DNA of 12,062 nt from CAYPKG01 sp964411275 (GTDB lineage Bacteria > Bacillota > Clostridia > Christensenellales > CAG-138), in contig CAYPKG010000050.1 of the NCBI GenBank assembly GCA_964411275.1, forward strand, positions 1 through 12,062. Direction: 5' to 3'. A program made the position numbers and the translations under genes. The stretch's first letter is position 1. Each line of letters opens with the position of its first letter. The notes beneath the pieces were generated by a model. That model had not been told where the DNA came from, searched no databases, and saw nothing but the letters and a program-made list of their open reading frames with translations. Below are positions 6,357 to 12,062 of this stretch, in pieces.

Positions 6357-8067
6357 ACCCTCCCATCTGTGAAACGCTGATTTCCCGATAGATTTCGCAT
6401 TGTTCAAAAAGCTCCTCGTGGGTGCCGCAACCCACCTCCCGGCTGTCCTCCAGCACCAGAATACGGTCGGCGTGGAGGATGGAGCTGACCCGTTGGGCCA
6501 CGATGATTTTGGTGCTCATGGAAAGCTCCTCGCTGAGCGCCTTTCGAAGCAGCGCGTCCGTCTTATAGTCGAGGGCGCTGGAGGAGTCGTCCAGTATCAG
6601 TATTTCCGGCTTCGCTGCCACAGCCCGGGCGATGAGCAGCCGTTGCTTTTGCCCGCCCGAGAGGTTTGCGCTTTTGATGGACAGCACATGGTGAAGCTGT
6701 GTGGGCAGGGCGGATATGAATTCCTTTGCCTGGGCGGTGGAGATGGACGCCTCGATGGCGGCGGCGCTTAGCCCCCGGCCGAAGGAGATGTTTTCGGCGA
6801 TGGTGCCGGCGAAGAGAATGTCGTTTTGAAACACCACGCCGAATTTTGCGCGCAGCTCGTTCAGTTCGTAGGTATTGATCGGGCGCCCGTCGATGCGGAT
6901 GCTGCCGCTATCAGGATCGTAGAAACGCATCAAAAGCCGCAAAACCGTGCTTTTCCCGCTGCCGGTGGCGCCGATGATCCCCAGGGTTTCCCCCTTGCGC
7001 AGGCGGAAGGAGATGTTCTCCACGCTGGGCTCCCGCTTATGGTATGAAAATGTTACATGATCGAATACGATATGCCACGGCTCCGCCCTAAGGTCATTAT
7101 CCTTAAGCGGCAATACAGGGAGGTCCATGGGCGTGTCGAGAACCTCCTCAATGCGCCTGGCGGAGGCAACGCTGCGGTTGTAGATGGAGAACATGCGGGT
7201 TACAGAAAGCATGGCGTTCAGGATGATTGTAAAGTACGATAGAAACGCGATGATCACCCCCGGCTGGGTGAGCCCCAGGTTCACCCGGTACGCGCCCACA
7301 ATGATCACCGGTACCAGGGCCAGGTTCAATAAAAGGTTCATGATTGGGCTGGTGAGGGCTACGGTTCTGGCGGCGGCGGTTTCGGCGGCTACCACCTCGC
7401 CGTTGACGCCCTGAAATCGGCCTTTTTCATAATGGGTTTGAGAGAGCGCTTTGATGATGCGCACCCCAGTGGTGTTTTCCCGCACCACCCTTGTCAGCTT
7501 GTCGATGGACTGCTGCAGCTTTGTGTAGAGGGGGAGGCTCTTTTTGGAAATCCCGTAAACGGTAATGCCCACAAAGGGCAGGATGGCCACCAGGACGAGG
7601 GAGAGCACCGGTTCCAACAGCATCGTCACCAGAATGCCGCCCACAAGAAGGATGGGCGCGCGCACCCCCACGCGCTGGATTTTACCGAACATCTGGTGCA
7701 GGTTATATGTGTCGGTTGTCAGGCGGGATTCCAGTGACGGGATGGAAAAGCCGTCCACCTGGGTTGAGGAAAGATGGATAATCCGCTCGTACAGGTCGTG
7801 GCGGATGATCTTAGTGGCGTCCCGGGCAACCCGGGAGGCCATGCGGTTAGCAGTGATGTTGGTGATTGCGCCCAATAAGGCGCATAATACCATCACCCCG
7901 CCGCAAAACAGGATGAGCTTCACGTCCTTTTGAGGGACTACCGTGTCGATGGTATAAGCCAGCGCATAGGGGAGCAGCAGGTCCATGATGGTGCCGGTGA
8001 ATTTGATCAACAGACCCACGCTCATGCGCGCGGCATAGGGGCGAAGATACGAGAGAACCCGCTTCAT
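6325..8067 (-). CDS. ABC exporter half-transporter, degenerate ATPase-site subunit
   Basis: This 580-residue half-transporter has a membrane domain at about 15-300 and an ATPase domain after it. Walker A is GATGSGKS (366-373), Q-loop Gln414, and the signature is a perfect NLSGGQ (468-473). The Walker B segment reads ILILDDSSS (489-497), with Asp where the catalytic Glu should be, and the H-loop reads VAQR (523-526) with Gln for His. This is the pattern of the degenerate partner in heterodimeric exporters such as TM287/288 or BmrCD. It pairs with the downstream subunit, whose complete Walker B/H-loop needs this LSGGQ. The start at 8067 follows AAAGGGAG and shares an ATGA overlap with the MarR gene, so the regulator and exporter are co-transcribed and probably translationally coupled. 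Confidence 0.93.
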   Translation of the reverse strand: MKRVLSYLRPYAARMSVGLLIKFTGTIMDLLLPYALAYTIDTVVPQKDVKLILFCGGVMVLCALLGAITNITANRMASRVARDATKIIRHDLYERIIHLSSTQVDGFSIPSLESRLTTDTYNLHQMFGKIQRVGVRAPILLVGGILVTMLLEPVLSLVLVAILPFVGITVYGISKKSLPLYTKLQQSIDKLTRVVRENTTGVRIIKALSQTHYEKGRFQGVNGEVVAAETAAARTVALTSPIMNLLLNLALVPVIIVGAYRVNLGLTQPGVIIAFLSYFTIILNAMLSVTRMFSIYNRSVASARRIEEVLDTPMDLPVLPLKDNDLRAEPWHIVFDHVTFSYHKREPSVENISFRLRKGETLGIIGATGSGKSTVLRLLMRFYDPDSGSIRIDGRPINTYELNELRAKFGVVFQNDILFAGTIAENISFGRGLSAAAIEASISTAQAKEFISALPTQLHHVLSIKSANLSGGQKQRLLIARAVAAKPEILILDDSSSALDYKTDALLRKALSEELSMSTKIIVAQRVSSILHADRILVLEDSREVGCGTHEELFEQCEIYREISVSQMGGYGLGRTKRSV

Positions 8068-8507
8068 GGTTTCTCCCTTTCAGCCACCTTGCTTACCTCG
8101 ATTGCCTTTGCCATCACCCGCTCCATCATAGAGCTGAACAGCCCCCGTTCTTCAGGGGTAAACTGCTCAAATATCTCCCGGTTCCAATTCTTAAGCACCT
8201 CCCGGATGCGGGGATATGCGTCATAGGCCTTTTGAGTAGGGAAAACCTCCATGGCGCGCTTGTCGGCGGCGCTTATCCGCCGCTCCACAAAGCCGTTTTC
8301 TTCCAGCAGCGCAAGCTGCCGGGCTACGTTGCTTTTGTTGACATAGATGAGCGAAGCAAGCGTCTCTTGGGAGATGCCGGGGTTTTTGCACAGCTTTGTG
8401 ATATAGATATACTGGTAGCCGTTCAATCCCACAGCCTCCAGCTGCTCGCTGCGGTACATGGCGGCACAGCGGGCAGTCCGGTCGATAAAACGCATGAACG
8501 ATTCCAT
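8064..8507 (-). CDS. MarR-family transcriptional regulator
   Basis: This 147-residue protein has the MarR winged HTH: GISQETLASLIYVNKSNVAR (44-63) followed by LALLEENGFVERR and the wing with the family's DKR (ISAADKRAMEVFPT, 78-91). Helices at either end form the dimer interface. MarR proteins are usually repressors that release DNA on binding a small ligand. This is the first gene of the operon with the two ABC halves (ATGA overlap with the next gene), and a palindrome sits just downstream of its promoter, so autoregulation together with control of the exporter is the natural reading. The start at 8507 follows AAAGGGG at a normal distance. The ligand is unknown, though exporter substrates are often also the inducers in such operons. 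Confidence 0.92.
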   Translation of the reverse strand: MESFMRFIDRTARCAAMYRSEQLEAVGLNGYQYIYITKLCKNPGISQETLASLIYVNKSNVARQLALLEENGFVERRISAADKRAMEVFPTQKAYDAYPRIREVLKNWNREIFEQFTPEERGLFSSMMERVMAKAIEVSKVAEREKP

Positions 8508-8531
8508 GATGCACCCCTTTTACGCAAATTT

Positions 8532-8545
8532 GTTGCGCTCGCAAC
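8532..8545. promoter_or_regulatory. Candidate MarR operator palindrome
   Basis: GTTGCG-AG-CGCAAC (minus-strand reading) is a perfect six-base-arm inverted repeat. It begins a few bases after the expected transcript start of the marR-ABC promoter and ends before the ribosome site, so a dimer bound there would block transcription. Binding by the adjacent MarR protein is inferred from position only. As RNA it could form only a short hairpin with a tight loop, so a DNA operator is the simpler explanation. Confidence 0.6.
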
Positions 8546-8556
8546 TATTTGGCTAC

Positions 8557-8585
8557 AATATAGCATGAATATATATGGCTGTCAA
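8557..8585 (-). promoter_or_regulatory. Sigma-A-type promoter of the marR-ABC operon
   Basis: On the minus strand a perfect TTGACA (8585-8580) is followed by a 17-base spacer and TATATT (8562-8557). Transcription would start near 8550, about 43 bases before the marR start codon, just ahead of the palindrome at 8532-8545. It is the best-formed promoter in the window. Confidence 0.8.
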
Positions 8586-8606
8586 TGATTGGGAAGGCCA
8601 ATAAAA

Positions 8607-8648
8607 GGCAGGAAATCTTACTGTTTATGAATGATGTTGCTTTCTGCC
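8607..8648 (-). terminator. Possible weak terminator after ogt
   Basis: On the minus strand TTTCTGCC-type and GGCAG-type arms (GGCAG-g-AAA at 8607-8615 against TTTCTGCC at 8641-8648) can pair with one bulge around a long loop, followed by CCTTTTATT. The long loop and broken T tract make it uncertain, but something should end the repair operon before the marR promoter. Confidence 0.25.
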
Positions 8649-8659
8649 CGCATCTTCGC

Positions 8660-9205
8660 TCAAAGGGCGGTGTCTTTTTTTGGCACGGAAAACCGGGAAA
8701 TGTTTACGCCCTCCAGCTCCAGCAGCTTTATTTTCTTTTCCACGCCCCCGGCATACCCGGTGAGGCTTCCGTTCGCGCCCACAACCCGGTGGCAGGGGAT
8801 GATGATGGAAATCGGATTGTGTCCCACAGCGCCGCCAACGGCCTGGCTGGACATGCTATCCTTGTGCATGCGGGCGGCCATCTTTTTTGCGATGTCGCCG
8901 TATGTCATTACTTCGCCATACGGGATTTCGCATAAAATGCGCCATACCGCCTGACGGAATTCGCCGCCCAGGGGTTTGAGCGGCAGCTCTGAGGGTTCGG
9001 GTTTATTCCCCAGGAAATAACGGTGGAGCCAATCTTTTACCACAGCGAACAGCGGGACTTCGTCCCGTTCTATCATCGATGCCAGGATGGAGGCTCCGAA
9101 ATACTTTTGCCCCTCCAGCCACAGGCCCACGAGATGCTCCCCCTCGCCGTCACAGGCTAGGGTGATGCGCCCAAGTGGCGAAACAAATGTTGTGGAATAG
9201 TACAT
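8660..9205 (-). CDS. ogt: Methylated-DNA--protein-cysteine methyltransferase (Ogt/AdaB type)
   Basis: This 181-residue protein has the full O6-alkylguanine-DNA methyltransferase layout. A variable N-terminal domain starts YYSTTFVSPLGRITLACDGE. The C-terminal DNA-binding domain carries FRQAVWRILCEIPYGEVMTY (83-102) and the active-site motif IPCHRVVGANGSLTGYAGG (136-154), with acceptor Cys138. It repairs O6-methylguanine (and O4-methylthymine in some members) by irreversible transfer of the methyl group to that Cys. The start at 9205 follows a perfect AAGGAGG. It lies 12 bases downstream of the Ada-AlkA fusion and is clearly in the same operon, supplying the methyltransferase domain that is part of Ada in E. 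coli but separate here. Length is normal for the family; no missing motif was seen. Confidence 0.96.
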   Translation of the reverse strand: MYYSTTFVSPLGRITLACDGEGEHLVGLWLEGQKYFGASILASMIERDEVPLFAVVKDWLHRYFLGNKPEPSELPLKPLGGEFRQAVWRILCEIPYGEVMTYGDIAKKMAARMHKDSMSSQAVGGAVGHNPISIIIPCHRVVGANGSLTGYAGGVEKKIKLLELEGVNISRFSVPKKDTAL

Positions 9206-9217
9206 TAAACGTCCTCC

Positions 9218-10678
9218 TTATATGGCGTTCCAAAGATTGATTGTGGCATAGCTGCGCCAGGGCCGCCAGGCCTCCGCCAATTGCACAAGCTCCTTTGGCG
9301 TGTAGCCGGGAAGCGCCTTCTTTACCCCGGCATCGGTTTGTAAAAAAGCGTCGGGCCATTCCATCACACGCATGGCGATGTATTGGGCTGTCCAGCTGCC
9401 GATGCCCCTAATCTGCATCAGCTTTTTTATTTCCTCCTCCGGCGATGCGCATAGCCCCAGGTGGATTTCTCCCTGGGATATGGCCTTTGCCAGGGAAAAT
9501 ATGGTGTTGGAGCGGGCGGAAATAACCCCCAGCTCGCCCAAGCTGTCCGCGATGCTTTCGCCCATGGCAAGGAAGGCCTCTGGTGACGGAAAAGCATGGG
9601 TCAGGCCGTCGATCCCGGTGGAAAGAGGCGTCCCGAATTTTTTTACAATCCTTGCCGCCAGCGTGCTTGCGGCTTTTACGGTGATCTGCTGGCCCAGCAC
9701 CGCCCGCACCGCCGTCTCAAACGCGTCAAAGCATCCCGGCACCCGTGCGCCCGGGGCGCACAGCCCGGGCCGGATGTCGTTCATGGCATGAAGGGCCGCA
9801 TACACGGCATCCGGGTCGCAGTTGAGATCAAACAGGTGGCGCACCCGCGCCGACACCTGAGGCAGCACGGGCAAAAGGCTTTCGCTGATGGTGATCTTGA
9901 GCGCGTTTTTTTGCGGAAGATGGCAGGCTTTGAGCCAGCCCTGTGGGGATGTTCCATCGGCGCTTTCCAAAGACACGGTGCGCAGGTATGCGCCGTCTTT
10001 TATGAGCTCCACACCCGCGATTGCCCGCCCCGCGAGGAACCCAAGCATGTCCTCCCAGGGGTACGGGGGCCGGTAGCCGAATAGAAGCGTAATATCCTCC
10101 CCGTGTCGCCTGTCCTCCGGAAGCCGCTTTCTAAGCGCGGTGGGGGAGAGCTTGTAATGCTTAACAAACGCGTCGTTAAAGCGGCGCAGGCTGCCAAACC
10201 CCGCCGCCATGGCTACGTCCAATACCGTAAGATCAGTGTCCGTAAGCAGTTTTTTTGAAAGCAGCAGCCGGGCGGTCTGGGCGTATTGGACGGGGGAGAC
10301 ATTGTATTGTGCCTGAAAGGCCCGGCGCAAATGCCTGCCTGTACAGCCGAGGCCCGCCGCGATTTCCTCGATGCTTTGCCCGGTTAAAAAACCTTCCTCA
10401 AGCTGGCGCGCCGCCCGGTAGGCCAGGCGCTCTGTCGCGTCCGTCGCCGCCGCGCCTGGCGCAAGCTCCGGCCTGCACAACAGGCAGGGCCGGTATCCGG
10501 CCTGCTCCGCCTGGGCGGCGGTGGAATAAAACCGGCAGTTTTCCGCCTTTGGAATTCTCGCCCGGCACACGGGGCGGCAATATATCCCTGTGGAGGATAC
10601 GCCCACGAAAAAACGCCCGTCAAACCGGGGGTCTTTCGCCTTGAATGCCGCGTACAAACCGGCGCTGTTTTCGATCAT
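9218..10678 (-). CDS. Ada (methylphosphotriester/AraC) - AlkA glycosylase fusion
   Basis: This 486-residue protein joins three modules. Residues 8-75 are the Ada zinc domain with Cys34, Cys38, Cys65 and Cys68 (GIYCRPVCRA and YRPCLLCRPE); Cys34 corresponds to E. coli Ada Cys38, which takes methyl groups from DNA phosphotriesters and turns the protein into an activator. Residues about 88-185 are the AraC double HTH (IEEIAAGLGCTGRHLRRAF; VLDVAMAAGFGSLRRFNDAF). Residues about 195-486 are an AlkA-type 3-methyladenine glycosylase: AlkA N-terminal fold, helix-hairpin-helix IRGIGSWTAQY (423-433) and catalytic Asp449 in FLQTDAGVKK. It should sense methylation damage and excise alkylated bases. ATG 10678 is chosen for its GGGAG site eight bases away; the earlier ATG 10711 has no ribosome site and lies in a palindrome. 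The same fusion followed by ogt is known from Mycobacterium tuberculosis. Confidence 0.94.
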   Translation of the reverse strand: MIENSAGLYAAFKAKDPRFDGRFFVGVSSTGIYCRPVCRARIPKAENCRFYSTAAQAEQAGYRPCLLCRPELAPGAAATDATERLAYRAARQLEEGFLTGQSIEEIAAGLGCTGRHLRRAFQAQYNVSPVQYAQTARLLLSKKLLTDTDLTVLDVAMAAGFGSLRRFNDAFVKHYKLSPTALRKRLPEDRRHGEDITLLFGYRPPYPWEDMLGFLAGRAIAGVELIKDGAYLRTVSLESADGTSPQGWLKACHLPQKNALKITISESLLPVLPQVSARVRHLFDLNCDPDAVYAALHAMNDIRPGLCAPGARVPGCFDAFETAVRAVLGQQITVKAASTLAARIVKKFGTPLSTGIDGLTHAFPSPEAFLAMGESIADSLGELGVISARSNTIFSLAKAISQGEIHLGLCASPEEEIKKLMQIRGIGSWTAQYIAMRVMEWPDAFLQTDAGVKKALPGYTPKELVQLAEAWRPWRSYATINLWNAI

Positions 10679-10709
10679 GCTTCTGTCTCCCAACCGTACT
10701 TGTGTTTTC

Positions 10710-10744
10710 ATTATACTATAATCGCGAAGCGATTATAGTATAAT
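10710..10744. repeat. Perfect 16-base-arm palindrome with 3-base centre
   Basis: The arm ATTATACTATAATCGC (10710-10725) is repeated inverted at 10729-10744 around the centre GAA. Both arms carry TATAAT/TATACT hexamers, so a -10-like element is presented on each strand. It lies 32 bases upstream of the Ada-AlkA start codon and could be a DNA operator, a cruciform or a very stable RNA hairpin in the leader. No clear -35 accompanies the -10-like hexamers on the minus strand. Confidence 0.9.
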
Positions 10745-10756
10745 CACGCATCCGCG

Positions 10757-10775
10757 TTTCAGGCGCAGTCTGAAA
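10757..10775 (+). repeat. Small hairpin with 3-base loop between the two large palindromes
   Basis: TTTCAGGC (10757-10764) pairs with GTCTGAAA (10768-10775) around GCA, with one G-T wobble. The wobble is tolerated only in a plus-strand transcript; on the other strand it is a mismatch. It could be chance, but it sits between two palindromes that also have three-base centres. Confidence 0.45.
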
Positions 10776-10800
10776 TATCGCGGGCGAATAAAATAAGCCG

Positions 10801-10827
10801 TATAATAGCCGCTTTGCGGCTATTATA
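10801..10827. repeat. Perfect 12-base-arm palindrome with 3-base centre
   Basis: TATAATAGCCGC (10801-10812) is repeated inverted at 10816-10827 around TTT. As in the palindrome at 10710-10744, AT-rich outer parts with TATAAT surround a GC-rich core. On the minus strand the right arm with its flank gives TGATATAAT (10830-10822), a perfect extended -10, which would start transcription inside the palindrome, toward the Ada-AlkA gene. It may therefore be an operator over a promoter of the repair operon. Confidence 0.88.
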
Positions 10828-10881
10828 TCACAACGCTTTCCAAAAACTCGCCATTTTCGGACATGTATATATGGGGTTCAC

Positions 10882-10910
10882 AAAAAAACGCCCGGTTAAT
10901 TATCCGGGCG
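10882..10910 (-). terminator. Intrinsic terminator of the psuK-psuG operon
   Basis: On the minus strand CGCCCGG (10910-10904) pairs perfectly with CCGGGCG (10895-10889) around an eight-base loop, directly followed by seven Ts (10888-10882). It lies 25 bases after the psuG stop codon and has every mark of a strong rho-independent terminator. Confidence 0.95.
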
Positions 10911-10935
10911 GCAGACACAGTAACGGTCAGCGTAT

Positions 10936-11856
10936 CTATTGCAGCTTGGCAAGCGCCACCGCAATCTTTGCCGCGCAGCGGGCGTTGTTGAACGCAAGCT
11001 GCACGTTGGAGGCGAAGGCCGTTCCCCCGGTGAGGTCCTTTATGTGGGAAAGGAGGAACGGTGTGATGTCCTTGCCCCGGATGTGGGCGGCGTCGGCCAT
11101 GTCCAGCGCTTGCCGGATGATGTTTTCCATGTAATCGAAGTCGAGGGCATATTCCTCAGGGATGGGATTGCCGATGAGGACGCCGCCGTTTAGCCCCAAA
11201 TCCCACTTGGTGCGGATAATCCGCGCGATCTCCTCTTCGTCCTTTGCGGCATAGTCCACACGATAGCCGCTTTTCGTGCAATAGAACGCGGGGAAATCCC
11301 CGGTTTGATTGCCCAGCACAGGCACCCCCATTGTCTCGAGATACTCCAGGGTACGGCCGATATCCAGTATTTGCTTCGCGCCGGCGCAGACCACCGCCAC
11401 CGGCGTATGGGCAAGCTCCTGCAGGTCGGCAGACACATCCATTGTCACCTCGCCGTGACGGTGAACGCCGCCAATACCACCTGTGGCGAACAAGTGAATT
11501 CCCGCCAGCGCGGCGCTGATCATGGTGGAGGCCACGGTGGTGGCGCCGGTTTTTCCGGTTGCGAGATAGGTGGCATAGTCCCGGCGGCTGACTTTGCCTA
11601 CGTCCTCGCCTTTGCACATGAGCGTGAGCTCCTCTGGCGAAAGGCCGATTTTAATACGCCCGCCAATCAGCGCAATGGTGGCGGGGTGCGCGCCCTCGGC
11701 GCGGATCAGCTTCTCCACCTCCGCCGCGAAAGCGAGGTTTTCCGGATACGGCATGCCGTGGCTCAGGATGGTGCTTTCCAGGGCGACCACAGGCTCCTTG
11801 TTTTTGAGGGCGGTTTGCAATTCGGGACGGATGTCCAGATATCTTTCAAGTTTCAT
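10936..11856 (-). CDS. psuG: Pseudouridine-5'-phosphate glycosidase
   Basis: This 306-residue protein, of normal length for the family, cleaves the C-C glycosidic bond of pseudouridine 5'-phosphate to uracil and ribose 5-phosphate. Landmarks are VVALESTILSHGMPYPEN (23-40) with Glu27, IGGRIKIGLS (64-73), ATGGIGGVHRHGEVTMDVSADL (124-145) with the metal-site Asp140, VVCAGAKQILD (155-165) with Lys161 as the probable Schiff-base lysine, and FASNVQLAFNN (281-291) with Asn284. The residue roles are inferred by analogy to the E. coli enzyme. The start at 11856 follows AAGGAG at seven bases. It lies 21 bases after a PfkB-type kinase gene, the standard psuK-psuG pair of pseudouridine breakdown, and ends before a strong terminator. 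Nothing is odd in the reading frame. Confidence 0.96.
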   Translation of the reverse strand: MKLERYLDIRPELQTALKNKEPVVALESTILSHGMPYPENLAFAAEVEKLIRAEGAHPATIALIGGRIKIGLSPEELTLMCKGEDVGKVSRRDYATYLATGKTGATTVASTMISAALAGIHLFATGGIGGVHRHGEVTMDVSADLQELAHTPVAVVCAGAKQILDIGRTLEYLETMGVPVLGNQTGDFPAFYCTKSGYRVDYAAKDEEEIARIIRTKWDLGLNGGVLIGNPIPEEYALDFDYMENIIRQALDMADAAHIRGKDITPFLLSHIKDLTGGTAFASNVQLAFNNARCAAKIAVALAKLQ

Positions 11857-11877
11857 AGTGGTTCTCCTTGTAAAATC

Positions 11878-12062
11878 TCATTGAATACGGTAGGCTTCCA
11901 GCGTTTCTCTGACGAGGCGGTCGCTCATTTCGGGGTGGATGGTATCGTGGCTGTTTATGGCGACGATACCCGAGGCGAGGGCATAGTCGAGCTGGACTTC
12001 CAGCGGCATGCCGGAAACAAACCCGTGCAAAAATCCCGCCATAAACGCGTCGCCGGCGCCGG
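11878..12062 (-). CDS. PfkB-family carbohydrate kinase, probable pseudouridine kinase, N-terminus outside window
   Basis: Only the last 60 complete codons are present. They begin with GAGDAFMAGFLHGF, the C-terminal PfkB signature whose Asp is the catalytic base and whose GAG forms the anion hole, and end YALASGIVAINSHDTIHPEM then SDRLVRETLEAYRIQ before TGA at 11880-11878. PfkB kinases phosphorylate sugars and nucleosides. Placed 21 bases before psuG on the same strand, it is very probably the pseudouridine kinase that makes the PsuG substrate; the fragment alone cannot exclude another ribokinase-like enzyme. The C-terminal SALTIHPE-like segment (here SHDTIHPEMS) resembles that seen in pseudouridine kinases. 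The stop overlaps nothing and the spacing to psuG fits one transcript. Confidence 0.88.
   Translation of the reverse strand, partial: GAGDAFMAGFLHGFVSGMPLEVQLDYALASGIVAINSHDTIHPEMSDRLVRETLEAYRIQ

Noticed and set aside
10679..10711. Earlier ATG (10711) for the Ada-AlkA fusion
   Set aside because: No ribosome site precedes it, it falls in the palindrome, and the added residues lie outside the Ada domain; ATG 10678 has a proper GGGAG site.
10831..10860. Eight-codon reading frame (MASFWKAL) on the minus strand before the 10801-10827 palindrome
   Set aside because: No ribosome site and no further sign of a leader peptide; too short to support.

Overview
The window looks like a chromosomal accessory stretch from a Clostridia-type Firmicute, possibly of the Ruminococcaceae/Oscillospiraceae kind. 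This rests on strong GGAGG-type ribosome sites before almost every gene, consensus TTGACA/TATAAT-like promoters, and Firmicute-flavoured families (HelD, an AraC-GNAT fusion, a heterodimeric ABC exporter with a MarR regulator). The genus is inference only. Base composition changes by eye: AT-rich at about 1-900 and 3900-4560, clearly GC-richer from 4563 to the right edge. That suggests segments of different origin.

Left part (1-914, all minus strand): a flavin reductase-family protein cut by the window edge; just upstream of it a decayed WYL-type regulator that keeps its start, ribosome site, N-terminal HTH and part of its C-terminus but has lost the middle; and a 59-residue excisionase/MerR-like HTH protein.

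Middle (914-4485): a two-gene minus-strand unit in which an AraC-type DNA-binding domain fused to a GNAT acetyltransferase domain overlaps by 8 bases a HelD-type helicase (RNA polymerase recycling family). Divergent from it is an isochorismatase-family cysteine hydrolase with an extended -10 promoter, the only plus-strand gene.

ABC operon (4563-8585, minus): a near-consensus promoter, a palindromic candidate operator, a MarR regulator, then two half-transporters with overlapping ends. The first half has a degenerate ATPase site (Asp for the catalytic Glu, Gln for the H-loop His) and the second is catalytically complete but has a variant signature motif. This is the classic asymmetric heterodimeric exporter layout, probably a drug or toxic-compound efflux system controlled by the MarR protein.

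DNA alkylation repair operon (8660-10678, minus): an Ada-type methylphosphotriester/AraC activator fused to an AlkA-type glycosylase, followed 12 bases later by an Ogt-type O6-methylguanine methyltransferase.

Right part (10700-12062): an intergenic region with two near-identical-style palindromes with three-base centres, a third smaller hairpin and a strong intrinsic terminator; then psuG (pseudouridine-5'-phosphate glycosidase) and the C-terminus of a PfkB-family kinase, very probably the pseudouridine kinase partner. No rRNA, tRNA, CRISPR array or recognisable insertion sequence was seen. I did not find a convincing undescribed multi-gene system. The least explained structures are the palindrome cluster at 10710-10827 and the coupled AraC-GNAT/HelD pair.
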